A stretch of DNA of 64,000 nucleotides from Bacteroidia bacterium (GTDB lineage Bacteria; Bacteroidota; Bacteroidia; Bacteroidales; Azobacteroidaceae): contig BNTV01000003.1 of the NCBI GenBank assembly GCA_025996865.1, positions 26,559-90,558 of the forward strand, given 5' to 3'. Position numbers and translations under genes: made by a program. Positions 22,736-32,102 of the stretch are shown piece by piece. Positions within the stretch are counted from its first letter, which is position 1, and the number at the start of each line of letters is the position of its first letter. The notes under the pieces are model-generated. The model ran no database searches. It had not been told where the DNA came from and was given only the letters and a program-made list of their open reading frames with translations.

Positions 22736-24070
22736 ATGAAAATTATCATCGCAGGCGCCGGCGAAGTAGGCATTTATTTGGCAAAACTACTTTCTCAGGA
22801 AAATCAAGACATCGTCTTCATGGATTCTGATGAAGAGAAATTGAATATTCCTTACGGTCTCGAAATCATGACCGCTGTTGGAAATCCGACGTCCATCAAT
22901 GATTTGAAAGCCGCAGGAGTGAAACGGGCGGATATGTTTATCGCCGTTACACCCGAAGAATCCGTCAATATGACCGCTTCCATGCTGGCGACCAATCTTG
23001 GCGCCCAGAAGACCATTGCCCGGGTAAGCAATACCGAATATCTGCTTCCCAAAAACATGGAATTTTTTTCCAAACTGGGGATTGACTCCATAATATGCCC
23101 CGAAATATTGGCTGCCGACGAAATTGTAAATGCACTGAAAACCCCTTGGTCACGCCAATGGTCGGAATTAGCCGGAGGAAAGCTAATCCTTGTGGGTGCA
23201 AAAATCAGGGACAATGCTCCCGTCATAAACAAATATCTTTATGACATATCACAAGGAGAGAAGATTTATCATATCGTTGCGATTAAGCGGGAAAACGACA
23301 CGATTATCCCCCGCGGCTCAGACCGGATACTCTCCGGGGATATCGTATATTTTACAACGACGCCGAAACATGTGCCCGACATTAAAACCCTTGCAGGGAA
23401 AGACCATATCAATATCAACCGGATAACGATCATGGGCGGTAGCCGTATCGCAATGAAAGTCTGCGAAAACCTGTCCAACAGCATCAACATCAAACTGATC
23501 GAAAAAGACCGGGAAAAAAGTTACCGTCTTGCCGAGAAAATGCCGGGTAATGTGATGGTTATTAATGGAGATGGACGAAATACAGACCTTCTTGTCCGGG
23601 AGAATATCAAAGGCTGTGACGCTTTTATCGCCTTGACCGCCAATTCCGAAGCGAATATTCTGGCTTGCGTGACGGCAAAGAGTCTGGGCGTACCGAAAAC
23701 AGTCGCCGAAGTGGAAAACGAGGATTATATCCAAATGGCTGAAAAATTGGATATCGGTACGGTTATCAATAAAAAGCTGATAACTGCAAGCCATATTTAT
23801 CAATTCCTTTTGAATGCCGACGTTTCGACGGTGAAAAGCATGACTTTTGCCGATGCGGAAGTAGCCGAATTAGTCGCTCGTCCCAAATCAAAAATCACCC
23901 GCAAACTCGTCAAAGAATTGAATTTGCCTCAAGACATGACTTTAGGCGGAAAAATTCGGGGTGGGGTAGTGGACATCATTGAAGGCGATACCCGGATTGA
24001 AGCCGGCGATCATGTAGTCGTTTTCTGCTTAAATTCCGCCATGCGGAAAATCGAAGACTATTTCAATTAA
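22736..24070 (+). CDS. trkA: Trk potassium transport regulatory protein TrkA
   Basis: A 444-residue peripheral protein that binds NAD(H)/nucleotides and gates TrkH. It has two RCK units: the first Rossmann motif is MKIIIAGAGEVGIYLAKLL at the N-terminus, followed by a TrkA-C domain (140-220, ILSGDIVYFTTTPKH); the second Rossmann part begins near 228 (ITIMGGSRIAMKVCENL) and ends with a TrkA-C domain (MTLGGKIRGGVVDII). A TACTTTTG at 22711-22718 is a likely -7 element. trkH follows on the same strand after 47 bp. Confidence 0.94.
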   Translation: MKIIIAGAGEVGIYLAKLLSQENQDIVFMDSDEEKLNIPYGLEIMTAVGNPTSINDLKAAGVKRADMFIAVTPEESVNMTASMLATNLGAQKTIARVSNTEYLLPKNMEFFSKLGIDSIICPEILAADEIVNALKTPWSRQWSELAGGKLILVGAKIRDNAPVINKYLYDISQGEKIYHIVAIKRENDTIIPRGSDRILSGDIVYFTTTPKHVPDIKTLAGKDHININRITIMGGSRIAMKVCENLSNSINIKLIEKDREKSYRLAEKMPGNVMVINGDGRNTDLLVRENIKGCDAFIALTANSEANILACVTAKSLGVPKTVAEVENEDYIQMAEKLDIGTVINKKLITASHIYQFLLNADVSTVKSMTFADAEVAELVARPKSKITRKLVKELNLPQDMTLGGKIRGGVVDIIEGDTRIEAGDHVVVFCLNSAMRKIEDYFN

Positions 24071-24117
24071 AAATATTAGTAATTCGTAATTCGTAATTTG
24101 TAATTCGTAATTAAATA

Positions 24118-25578
24118 ATGAGCTTCGGTCTAAATTGGAAATTTGTATTTCGGGTTGTCGGATTAACGCTGATGATAGAATCGGTTTTCATGTTCGTCAC
24201 GGCAGGTGTATCCTTTTGCCTGAAAGAGATATTCAGTGTTTTCATTCTTTCCGCAATCATTACCTTGTCCGCCGGATTGGTACTGTTCTTTTTTTCCGAC
24301 TACAAAACCAAATTCAAAATCATTGAGAAAAAAGAGAGTTGTTTAGGTGTGACTTTTGCCTGGGTAGTATTCTCCATTTTCGGAGCCTTGCCTTTTCTCT
24401 TAAGCGGGGAAATTACTTCCTTTACCGATGCCGTTTTCGAATCTACTTCCGGAATAACGACCACCGGGGCTACTGCCCTCACCGGCGTCGAATATACATC
24501 AAAAGCTATCTTGTTCTGGAGAAGCCTGATACAATGGTTGGGCGGACTTGGAATCATCGTATTTTCCTTGGCGCTGTTTCCGTTGTTGGGCGGAGGCGCC
24601 GCTCTTTTATTCGATGCTGAAGCGACGGGACTTACGCGCGACAAATTCCGGCCTCGCGTCACCCAAATGGCTAAAAGACTTTGGCTTATCTATGTGTCAT
24701 TAACAGCCGCCCTGACAGGCCTTTTAATATACGGGCAGATGAATCCTTTCGACGCGGTTTGTCATGCTTTTTCTACCATTTCAACCGGTGGATTTTCGAC
24801 CAAAAATAGCAATGTTGCCTATTGGAATTCTGCTTATATAGAAACAATTACCTGCGTATTCATGCTTGTTGGAGCTACCAATTTTGCGCTGCTTTATTTT
24901 TTATTTAAAGGAAAATTCAAGCGGTTTTTCAAAGACGAAGAATTAAAGTGGTTTGCCGCTATCATTTTAAGTCTGAGTCTGATTGTAACTGTCTTTCTGC
25001 AATTGGATTATAAAACGAATACACTAATCCACAGCTTTCGCATAGCGCTGTTTCAGGTAGTTTCCGTCGTTACCGGAACCGGATTTTCGACCAACATCAA
25101 CCATTGGAATCCGGGCTATTGGATTCCGTTTATGTTTCTGATGGTTATGGGCGGATGTGCCGGCTCGACCAGCGGCGGGATGAAAGTCATACGGGTAGTT
25201 GTTTTAATAAAAAATACTTTCAATGAATTTAAACGCTTGATTCATCCGCGGGCTATCATTCCTGTGCGCGTGAACGGAGACGCCTTGTCATTCGAAACGG
25301 TTCAGCGTCTGTTGGCTTTCGCATTCCTTTACGTGTTAATTATTTTTGTCAGTTGGGGAATACTGGTTTTTTCGGGAATGTCTTTTATGGAAGCCTTGGT
25401 AGCTGCATTATCGTCGCTGGGGAATACCGGTCTCGGCTTCGGAGAAAGCGGACCTTCCGGCACTTTTGCGGCTATACCGGCTTTTGCTAAATGGTACATG
25501 GCTTTCCTGATGATTGTAGGGCGCGTGGAAATTTTTGCGGTATTGATTTTGTTTATCCCTGAATTTTGGAAGAATTAA
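24118..25578 (+). CDS. trkH: Trk potassium uptake channel TrkH
   Basis: A 486-residue inner-membrane K+ channel subunit with about ten membrane segments and four pore loops whose filter sequences are visible: TTGATALTG, STISTGGFST, TGTGFSTN and LGNTGLGFGE. A GGCAGSTSGGMKVIR stretch between pore 3 and 4 is the intramembrane loop of TrkH. It pairs with trkA. The 47-bp gap before it holds imperfect tandem copies of aattcgt (about 24079-24110), probably a hairpin-free dispersed repeat. Confidence 0.94.
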   Translation: MSFGLNWKFVFRVVGLTLMIESVFMFVTAGVSFCLKEIFSVFILSAIITLSAGLVLFFFSDYKTKFKIIEKKESCLGVTFAWVVFSIFGALPFLLSGEITSFTDAVFESTSGITTTGATALTGVEYTSKAILFWRSLIQWLGGLGIIVFSLALFPLLGGGAALLFDAEATGLTRDKFRPRVTQMAKRLWLIYVSLTAALTGLLIYGQMNPFDAVCHAFSTISTGGFSTKNSNVAYWNSAYIETITCVFMLVGATNFALLYFLFKGKFKRFFKDEELKWFAAIILSLSLIVTVFLQLDYKTNTLIHSFRIALFQVVSVVTGTGFSTNINHWNPGYWIPFMFLMVMGGCAGSTSGGMKVIRVVVLIKNTFNEFKRLIHPRAIIPVRVNGDALSFETVQRLLAFAFLYVLIIFVSWGILVFSGMSFMEALVAALSSLGNTGLGFGESGPSGTFAAIPAFAKWYMAFLMIVGRVEIFAVLILFIPEFWKN

Positions 25579-25896
25579 TTATCTGATTACGAACTTTTTC
25601 ACCACTCCGTCCAATTTGAAAATATAAATCGCACGCGGAAGATTCAGTTCATACTCTCCGTCCGGGGATTTTATTTCGATTAGCCGGACTTTATTTCCAA
25701 GAATAGTAAATATTTCAACCCGTCGTCCCACCGGTGCGTTTTTCAACGTTAACTTGTTGTTAGCCACATTCATTTCGGGCATAACAATCTCTTCCACTAC
25801 CGCAGTCTGTTTCCGGTTTTGTTTATCCTGAGCGAAAGCTACAGTCCCAAAGCAGCAAGTAAAAAAGAATAATATGATAAATACAATTGGTTTCAT
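25579..25896 (-). CDS. Small secreted protein made almost only of a T9SS-type sorting tail
   Basis: A 105-residue protein: signal peptide (FFTCCFGTVAFAQ, cut near 22), a short linker, then a domain of about 65 residues ending IYIFKLDGVVKKFVIR. The pattern LTLKNAPVGRRVEIFTILGN ... EYELNLPRAIYIFKL is that of the C-terminal Por/T9SS type A sorting domain that normally follows a large cargo domain. No cargo is present, so it may be a decayed substrate or a stand-alone tail protein. It converges with trkH, with no gap between the stops. Confidence 0.65.
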   Translation of the reverse strand: MKPIVFIILFFFTCCFGTVAFAQDKQNRKQTAVVEEIVMPEMNVANNKLTLKNAPVGRRVEIFTILGNKVRLIEIKSPDGEYELNLPRAIYIFKLDGVVKKFVIR

Positions 25897-26045
25897 AAAA
25901 ATGGTTTCATAAAAAACGCAACGAACTTATTTTCCTACAAAAGTAATACTTTTTGTTTAATTCACAATCTTTTCACTGAATTTTCACGGATTTTAAATCG
26001 GGTTGTTGAAAAATATTATATATTTGTAATCTAATCCTGAATGTT

Positions 26046-27713
26046 ATGCAAAAATGGACAAGCGGTTATGACTATTTAATAATTTTCTTGATATTATTTA
26101 CCCTTTTCTCTTGTTCGCGACAAAAAGGGGTAAAGAATATTATTTCCAAGGCGGAAAACAGTATTGAACAGCAACCGGATAGCGCTCTACAACTGCTTAA
26201 CACTGTTCTTTTCCCCGAAGATTTAAGCAAAAGCCTGTTCAATAAGTATAACTTGCTTTTGCTTCAGGCCAAAGACAAGAATGACAAGGACATAGTTTCC
26301 GATACGGTTATCTTTGCCGTAAAAGCGTATTATGTCCGGAAGAAAGACTACCCAAACGCTGCCTTGGCTGCTTTTTATTGCGGCCGGGTATGGCATGAAC
26401 AAAAAAACACGGACAAAGCAAGCGAGGCTTATCAAGAAGCAGGGGAATGGGCCGACAAAACCAAAGATTATAACTTGAAAGGACTGATACAAGGAAATTG
26501 GGGGATTCTCCACAGGGAACATTCATCGTATGAAAAGGCAATCGAGTTAAACAAAAATGCTGTTGCGATGTATGATAAAGCTCAAAATTACAGAAATAAA
26601 GCAGGAGCTTTAAAATTAATAGGAGATTGCTTTGTCTTGAGCGAAAAAATAGACAGCGCTTTTTATTATTATAATGAAGGTATAGCGCTTGCTGATTCTT
26701 GTAAAATGGTTGATTTACAGTTAAGTATAAAAAACAATATGGGGGTTACCTATATGGGAGAAGGTTTTTATGAACCGGCAAAAAAACTTTTCAATGAAGC
26801 GCTTGCTTTCTCGAATGATAGCGTAGAACAGGCAAGAATACTGTTAAACATAGCCCAAGTGTATGTCCTTGAAGATAATATGGACTCTGTAAATTTGTAT
26901 CTCGACAAGGCTTTGGCGTTGCCTGTCAGCGACCCTTGGTTGATGCGTACTTCCTATCTTTTAAGGTCTAAGATAGAAGAAAAAAATAATCATTATCCGG
27001 AAGCCTTGAAATATTATAAAGAATATTACCACTCTACAATAAATGTATTTGACAGCGAAAAAAACAATAAATTATTGGAAATTCAAGGGAAATACGATTA
27101 TGAAAAACTTAAAAATTCGCAAAACCGATTGATAATAAAACAGCAAAAAATCTTGATTATACTTTCATTGGTATTGATAGTAGCCGGTATAATTATTTTC
27201 GCATCTTACAGAAGGTCTGCTCAAAACAAAAGGATTATGTTGGATTTGGAACAAAAAACAGGGAGTTTACAAAAAATGGCGGATAATTTCTCTAAAGAAA
27301 GTTATACTTTCCACAATGTCCTGCTCGAACAGTTCGACATTTTAAGGAAAACCGCATTGATCAGAACCTTATTAAGCGAAAATGAACAGGCAAGCGGGCA
27401 AAAACTGTTGAGAAAATTCAATGAAATTGTGTATGGCGGAGATATGCCGGATTGGGATAAATTGTATCAGGCGATGGATAGTCTCAAAAACGGCTTATAC
27501 AATAAAATACGCAGCAAGTATCCCCAATTGAGCGAAATGGAATTTCGTATTTGTTGCCTGTCCTGTGAAACGAGTTTCAATGATACGGAAATCGGAGTGA
27601 TTCTTGAAACAACAACCAATATGGTTCGAAGAATCCGTTCCGATTTGCGGAAAAAATTAGGGATGTTTAAAGGAGAGGATTTCTTTACCTTTTTTAAAGA
27701 GGTTATCAGGTAA
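26046..27713 (+). CDS. TPR-containing membrane regulator with C-terminal DNA-binding-like domain
   Basis: A 555-residue protein with a lipoprotein-like or membrane-anchored N-terminus (LFTLFSCSRQKG), tetratricopeptide repeats over about 45-330, a membrane helix near 372-390 (ILIILSLVLIVAGIIIFASY), a coiled coil, and a cytoplasmic C-terminal domain (YPQLSEMEFRICCLSCETSF ... TTNMVRRIRSDLRKKLG) that looks like a helix-turn-helix. This layout is common in Bacteroidales single-protein sensors. A TATATTTG at 26019-26026 may be its -7 element. The ligand and targets are unknown; the C10 protease operon downstream is a candidate target by position only. Confidence 0.8.
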   Translation: MQKWTSGYDYLIIFLILFTLFSCSRQKGVKNIISKAENSIEQQPDSALQLLNTVLFPEDLSKSLFNKYNLLLLQAKDKNDKDIVSDTVIFAVKAYYVRKKDYPNAALAAFYCGRVWHEQKNTDKASEAYQEAGEWADKTKDYNLKGLIQGNWGILHREHSSYEKAIELNKNAVAMYDKAQNYRNKAGALKLIGDCFVLSEKIDSAFYYYNEGIALADSCKMVDLQLSIKNNMGVTYMGEGFYEPAKKLFNEALAFSNDSVEQARILLNIAQVYVLEDNMDSVNLYLDKALALPVSDPWLMRTSYLLRSKIEEKNNHYPEALKYYKEYYHSTINVFDSEKNNKLLEIQGKYDYEKLKNSQNRLIIKQQKILIILSLVLIVAGIIIFASYRRSAQNKRIMLDLEQKTGSLQKMADNFSKESYTFHNVLLEQFDILRKTALIRTLLSENEQASGQKLLRKFNEIVYGGDMPDWDKLYQAMDSLKNGLYNKIRSKYPQLSEMEFRICCLSCETSFNDTEIGVILETTTNMVRRIRSDLRKKLGMFKGEDFFTFFKEVIR

Positions 27714-27725
27714 CCAATATTTTTA

Positions 27726-27845
27726 TGACTATCCGCAAAATTACCCCTAAATCCCCTAAAGGGGACTTTACTGTAGCACAATGTGCATCATCGCAGACAC
27801 TAAAGCCCCCTTTAGGGGGTTGGGGGTAAAATAGCGGATAATCAT
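27726..27845. repeat. 120-bp nested palindrome downstream of the TPR regulator
   Basis: Outer parts atgactatccgcaaaa and tagcggataatcat pair, and inside them ttacccctaaatccccta pairs with tagggggttgggggtaa. Each arm also contains its own small dyad (cccctaaagggg; ccccctttaggggg). It lies in a 300-bp gap and could fold as a cruciform or terminate the upstream gene. Confidence 0.75.
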
Positions 27846-27972
27846 ATATTTTTTATCCGTTTTCGGGTAAAAAAGTTGAATAAAAGTTGAGTGTTGATTT
27901 ATTCATTTCATTTATTAACAGCTGATTAATTGTTTGTTTTAGTAATAAAAGTTGAGTAGGAATTGAGTCCTG

Positions 27973-28003
27973 TTGTTTATTCAAAACAGATACGATACCT
28001 TTG
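27973..28003 (+). promoter_or_regulatory. Promoter of the C10 protease operon
   Basis: TTG at 27973-27975 and TACCTTTG at 27996-28003 with 20 bp between them fit the Bacteroidota consensus. Transcription would begin about ten bases before the small peptide gene at 28017, which supports that gene being real. Confidence 0.5.
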
Positions 28004-28016
28004 AATAAAAAAAATC

Positions 28017-28136
28017 ATGATGAAAAAAACTTATTTACTTGTGTTATTTTTTTGTTGCTTTTCGATGGCGTCTATACCTGTGAATAATAAAAGCAATGAG
28101 ATGGATGTGATTGATTTGGATGGTAATTTAAATTAA
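28017..28136 (+). CDS. 39-residue secreted peptide preceding the C10 protease
   Basis: The frame encodes MMKKTYLLVLFFCCFSMASI then PVNNKSNEMDVIDLDGNLN. It is a signal peptide followed by about 19 polar, acidic residues, so the mature product would be tiny. It lies just behind a promoter and 36 bp ahead of the protease. Possible roles are a protease inhibitor or chaperone-like peptide (C10 proteases of Bacteroides are accompanied by small inhibitors), or a leader ORF. Too short to assign. Confidence 0.5.
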   Translation: MMKKTYLLVLFFCCFSMASIPVNNKSNEMDVIDLDGNLN

Positions 28137-28172
28137 AAAAACATTAAAAAAACATTAAAAAAACAAAGTGTC

Positions 28173-29675
28173 ATGAAAGCGGTAAAATTATTTTTAAGTG
28201 CAAGTTTACTTGCTTTTGTATTTTTTTCTTGTGATAACAGACAAGATGATTCTAATGATGTTCCAACTATTGAGAAGAAAGTCACATTAACTCAAGAAGA
28301 GTTCCTTAGCATTGCGTTTGATAATCCCAAAGAATTATCAGAACAGGATATTCAATTCGTAATTAAAATGTTTGAAATCACGTTAAATAAAGAGATACTT
28401 GTTAAAAATAATCTTGTCAATGCTTCATACAACGCAAAAGAAAAATATTACCTTAGTTTGGATGGAAAAAAACGATTCGCTTCTAAATCAGAGGCAAACT
28501 CAAGTGAAATTGTACCTATTTATAGATATGATTTAATACAAAATACAGACACTGGTTTTGTATTTGTTTCTGCTGATGAGAGGTTTCCTTCTGTTTTGGC
28601 CTATGTGCCAAAAGGAGATCTAAATAAAAAAGATGACGCTTCTGTATTTGCCGGAATAGAGATGATGCTAGAACTTTCTGAAGAATCTTTACTTAATAAT
28701 ATTAAATATTTTAATCATCTAAAAGATTCATTGCGAGATCATACACTTGAAAAGATCAGCAAAGAACTTGAAATAAACGTCTCAGAAGTGGCATATAATA
28801 AGGTAAGAGACAATTTGATTGTTGAAGGGAAACCAGCAACAAAGTCAATTGTAATTCCTCAACTTTCAGGAACATTGGGACAAATAGGCCCGTTGGTGAC
28901 GACTAAATGGGGGCAAGGGCAGCCTTACAATTATCAAATAGCAGAAGGCTGTGATGAATTTATTATGGGAACTGACTATGTTTCACATTATCCTGCCGGA
29001 TGCTTAGTTACTGCTGCGGCTCAAGTTCTTGCTCATATTCAACCTGCTATGCAAGTTACAAGAGTAAATGGACAGTCTGTCACAATTAATTGGTCACAAT
29101 TAAAACAAACCCCATCTATAGAACCTGGATGGTCCTATTTCAGTGGTGTTCCAGCATCTGAGCAAAACAGAATAGATATGGTATCTGGGCTAATCAAACA
29201 TATTTTCAATGGAACTTCAACTACCCCAAATTGTGATGGTAGCTCTACGGTTCTTAATAGTATGTGGACGTGTCTAAATTCAAAAATTTCAATGGGTTCT
29301 TCAGCAAGTGGTATGAATGTGACTACGGTAAAATCTTCGTTAGATGCTATGAAAATTGTTTTGGCCGGTGGCGTTAGAAATAAGGGAACTGCAAATGCAG
29401 GAAGTCATGCGTGGATTATAGATGGATATGCTATTTGCATTAAGGGTGTCAATACAGTAATTAGTGCAAGTAGTAATGTTTCCACAAAAGAACTAGTAAA
29501 TAATTATGACCTCTTTTTGCATGCAAATATGGGCTGGGAAGGTACCGGTGATGGATATTATTATGTAAATAGTAATTTAACTATTACTTTTGATCCTAAT
29601 GTAAATCTTAACAATGATGGTAATTATAATTATAATTCTGATTTTTGGTTCCGTCCAAATCTAACAAGTAAATAA
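28173..29675 (+). CDS. C10 family (streptopain-like) cysteine protease, lipoprotein
   Basis: A 500-residue protease with lipoprotein signal FVFFSCDNRQ (Cys near 20). A Spi/C10 prodomain covers about 40-220 (VPIYRYDLIQNTDTGFVFVS). The catalytic domain begins near 225 (LVTTKWGQGQPYN), with catalytic Cys 277 in HYPAGCLVTAAAQVL and catalytic His 412 in GSHAWIIDGY, followed by LHANMGWEGTGDGYYYV. Mature activity needs prodomain removal. The gene is clearly AT-richer than neighbouring CAZymes, which hints at transfer. Operon: secreted peptide, protease, T9SS-tailed protein. Confidence 0.9.
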   Translation: MKAVKLFLSASLLAFVFFSCDNRQDDSNDVPTIEKKVTLTQEEFLSIAFDNPKELSEQDIQFVIKMFEITLNKEILVKNNLVNASYNAKEKYYLSLDGKKRFASKSEANSSEIVPIYRYDLIQNTDTGFVFVSADERFPSVLAYVPKGDLNKKDDASVFAGIEMMLELSEESLLNNIKYFNHLKDSLRDHTLEKISKELEINVSEVAYNKVRDNLIVEGKPATKSIVIPQLSGTLGQIGPLVTTKWGQGQPYNYQIAEGCDEFIMGTDYVSHYPAGCLVTAAAQVLAHIQPAMQVTRVNGQSVTINWSQLKQTPSIEPGWSYFSGVPASEQNRIDMVSGLIKHIFNGTSTTPNCDGSSTVLNSMWTCLNSKISMGSSASGMNVTTVKSSLDAMKIVLAGGVRNKGTANAGSHAWIIDGYAICIKGVNTVISASSNVSTKELVNNYDLFLHANMGWEGTGDGYYYVNSNLTITFDPNVNLNNDGNYNYNSDFWFRPNLTSK

Positions 29676-29697
29676 AATTATTTTATAGAAACAGATT

Positions 29698-30717
29698 ATG
29701 AAAACAAAATATCTATTAACACTATTGTGGGCAGGGCTTGTATTTCCCCTGCTTTCCATCGCTCAGACCTCATCTTACCGGTCGTATTTCGGCAAAGAGT
29801 TTACCCATTGGTATGTTGTTAATGAGATGATAGATTTGGCTCGACACAGCGAACGCTATTCCGAGTACAATCAGGATACTCTTTTGAATAACGGAATCTG
29901 CTACAAGAAAGCCTATATCTTTTATTCCCTCGAACAAATAAATTCAGCAAATCTGTATTATCGTTTTGGAATAAGGGAAGAAATAGAAACCGGTTCTTTA
30001 TTTATTGCTTTAGATGACATCTACGAAACTACAGATGAAGTTTCAGAAGTATTGGTTTCCAAAATGGACTTGGAAATCGGCGATAAATATTATTTTCCAC
30101 CGGATATAACATCTATTAACGAGCCTCATTGCTGGCAGTGTTTTCAAGATGTACAGAGGGATGAAAAAGGATACTTTGCCACAGTAGATTCCATCTATTA
30201 CAAAGATAATCGAAAGTATATAAGACTTGATGCGAATTATAGCGCTTTTTATAGACAGATCATTCCATTAACATTTATTGAAGGAATCGGTCCCAATGTA
30301 TCATTTGCACCTCTTATTAATCATTTTAGCATGGCCGTTTGTTGCAATTGCTACGAAGATGAAACAGGAGTATGGAAATCTGAAATAAAAACCGAGTATA
30401 TTGATTTTTCGGAAATAGAAGAATGTTTTTTCGAAGCAACCGGTATTCCTAAAATCGAAGCTGACTTTCCATTCAAACTGATTCAACAGAAAGGGAAAAT
30501 TGAAATTCGGCTGAATGGCATAGATTTGAAAAGTGGAGTGGCAAGTATCTATTCTATCGACGGCAGGCAGATTGCCTCAAAAGCCTTCCGGAACAAATCA
30601 AGCGTGGATTTTACAACAGCCGCATTTTCTCAAAGTGTTTATATTATTCAGATAAGAGACACTGAAACCGGAAGGGCTTGGAGTAAAAAGATAAATAATA
30701 CGTTAAAATTAAAGTAA
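29698..30717 (+). CDS. Secreted hypothetical protein with a T9SS type A sorting domain
   Basis: A 339-residue protein with signal peptide (to about 22, LLSIAQ). The N-terminal 250 residues are unrecognised and contain clustered cysteines (HCWQCFQD near 142; VCCNCYED near 217). The C-terminal about 75 residues (KGKIEIRLNGIDLKSGVASI, YSIDGRQIASKAF, SQSVYIIQIRDTETGRAWSK) form a sorting tail for T9SS export and surface attachment. It follows the C10 protease by 22 bp and may be its partner or substrate. Confidence 0.75.
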   Translation: MKTKYLLTLLWAGLVFPLLSIAQTSSYRSYFGKEFTHWYVVNEMIDLARHSERYSEYNQDTLLNNGICYKKAYIFYSLEQINSANLYYRFGIREEIETGSLFIALDDIYETTDEVSEVLVSKMDLEIGDKYYFPPDITSINEPHCWQCFQDVQRDEKGYFATVDSIYYKDNRKYIRLDANYSAFYRQIIPLTFIEGIGPNVSFAPLINHFSMAVCCNCYEDETGVWKSEIKTEYIDFSEIEECFFEATGIPKIEADFPFKLIQQKGKIEIRLNGIDLKSGVASIYSIDGRQIASKAFRNKSSVDFTTAAFSQSVYIIQIRDTETGRAWSKKINNTLKLK

Positions 30718-30780
30718 AGCGATTTTATACGTCCCAGGGCAAACGCATCTGAATTTGTGTTAAATTGCTATGCTCATAGG

Positions 30781-31038
30781 GGGTGTACGACAAATTTCCC
30801 AATTAGTGTTTAACGATTATCGGTAGATGTCTCCATGCGCCTCCTCGTTCCTCGTTGGCTTAGTCGACATGACAGTAAAACGTTGAGATGTGGGTGGAGG
30901 GGGAAGAAACGGCGGCGAAGCCGCCGTTTCTTCCCCCTCCTTTCCCCTTTTGCAGCCGCGTCATGTCGACCGAGCGCAGCGAGTGGAGACATCTCCTGAT
31001 AATCGTTAAACACTAATTGGGAAATTTGTCGTACACCC
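30781..31038. mobile_element. 258-bp inverted-repeat element (MITE-like), nested palindromes
   Basis: Outer arms of about 40 bp start gggtgtacgacaaatttccc and end gggaaatttgtcgtaca. Inside them agatgtctcca / tggagacatct and gtcgacatgac / gtcatgtcgac pair, and the centre is a GC-rich dyad (agaaacggcggc / gccgccgtttct). No credible coding frame. Size, terminal arms and absence of genes fit a non-autonomous element or a large structured repeat. No target duplication could be recognised with certainty. Confidence 0.75.
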
Positions 31039-31039
31039 T

Positions 31040-31125
31040 AGCATTTTCATATCAATAAAAAATTATATCTCTCTTTATCTCTTCTATTGATATGAATACC
31101 CTAACGGGCAAAAATTTTATTAAAT
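31040..31125. repeat. Relatives of the 12.2-12.6 kb short-palindrome cluster
   Basis: tcatatcaata at 31048 and ctattgatatgaataccct then aacgggca near 31085-31108 repeat the spacer and dyad vocabulary seen at 12239-12640. Together with the 258-bp element it fills most of the 550-bp gap between the T9SS protein gene and the lipoprotein gene. Confidence 0.5.
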
Positions 31126-31265
31126 TTAAACGCCCCGGCAATATTTAACAGTTACAGGTTGAAAATTAATCAAAAAATAATCAATTATTAAAAATTATGA
31201 ACTATCTTTGTTCAATTTTAGATTATAATATAGATTTTTATAGGTTAAAGTGTGAAAACTGTATT

Positions 31266-32102
31266 ATGAAAACACTAAATTATTTATTTTTTATAATGTT
31301 CATTGCCTTTCTTGCTTGTAGCGAAAATGCAAGTTTAGAAAAAGAGGAACAGACTGAAGAGGAACAAACAGAAGAAGAGGTGCAAACACCTTCGGAACCC
31401 AAGTATAAAGACTTGATTCAAGATAAATTGGGATCTATGAATATGCCTCGTCCGGCAGACTCATACAATTATCCGGTATATCCGGGAATGGAAGAATGGG
31501 CGCAATTCAAAACGGTATGGGAAATGGTAAACGCATGTCAAGTTCCTGAAGATATTTTGAAGACAATGTCAACACAAGCTGTGATTCAGGCAATATGGGA
31601 ATATCCGTTTTTATTCGATATTCTTCATAGATTTGAGTACCAATCTGATTTTGAAGGCACCTTTTTAAAAAATAATGCTTACAACGAATTAATCAAACGG
31701 ACAGATGCAGGAACTGCGCTTCTTGAACGAATGTTGGCGCTTGATCCGGTAAAATGGGGTCCGTGGTTTGGACCTAAAGCGTTTGAAGTATTAACCTCGC
31801 AAGCCGTATTTCTTTCTCAATTGGATGATGATGCGAAAAAGAAACTGATTAAAGTCACATTGAAAAATGATGAATTGCGACAAAAGAAAGGTTCAAATTA
31901 TCCATTCAGGGAACTAACGTGGATATTAATCGGTAGAACATTGGTAAGCGCCAATTATCCTCCTTTTATGGAAGAATATATGAAAGATGAACAAATGAAA
32001 CTATTTTTAGAAGCCCGATCATACATTTATGAGGAAGTTGTGTATGGCGCTATTCCACAAATTATTGTAGAATATGCTGAAAGATATTTAACGGATAACT
32101 AA
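31266..32102 (+). CDS. Hypothetical lipoprotein
   Basis: A 278-residue protein starting at the ATG at 31266, which gives a proper lipoprotein signal (IMFIAFLACSEN, Cys about 17); the farther upstream ATG at 31197 would bury it. A repeated acidic linker (EKEEQTEEEQTEEEVQT) leads to a globular part rich in W and hydrophobic helices (YPVYPGMEEWAQFKTVWEMV, LIGRTLVSANYPPFMEEYM). Function unknown; AT-rich like the protease operon. Confidence 0.7.
   Translation: MKTLNYLFFIMFIAFLACSENASLEKEEQTEEEQTEEEVQTPSEPKYKDLIQDKLGSMNMPRPADSYNYPVYPGMEEWAQFKTVWEMVNACQVPEDILKTMSTQAVIQAIWEYPFLFDILHRFEYQSDFEGTFLKNNAYNELIKRTDAGTALLERMLALDPVKWGPWFGPKAFEVLTSQAVFLSQLDDDAKKKLIKVTLKNDELRQKKGSNYPFRELTWILIGRTLVSANYPPFMEEYMKDEQMKLFLEARSYIYEEVVYGAIPQIIVEYAERYLTDN

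Noticed and set aside
30810..31013. 67-codon frame in the 258-bp inverted-repeat element
   Set aside because: It simply reads the palindromic sequence; no start context and no protein-like composition.
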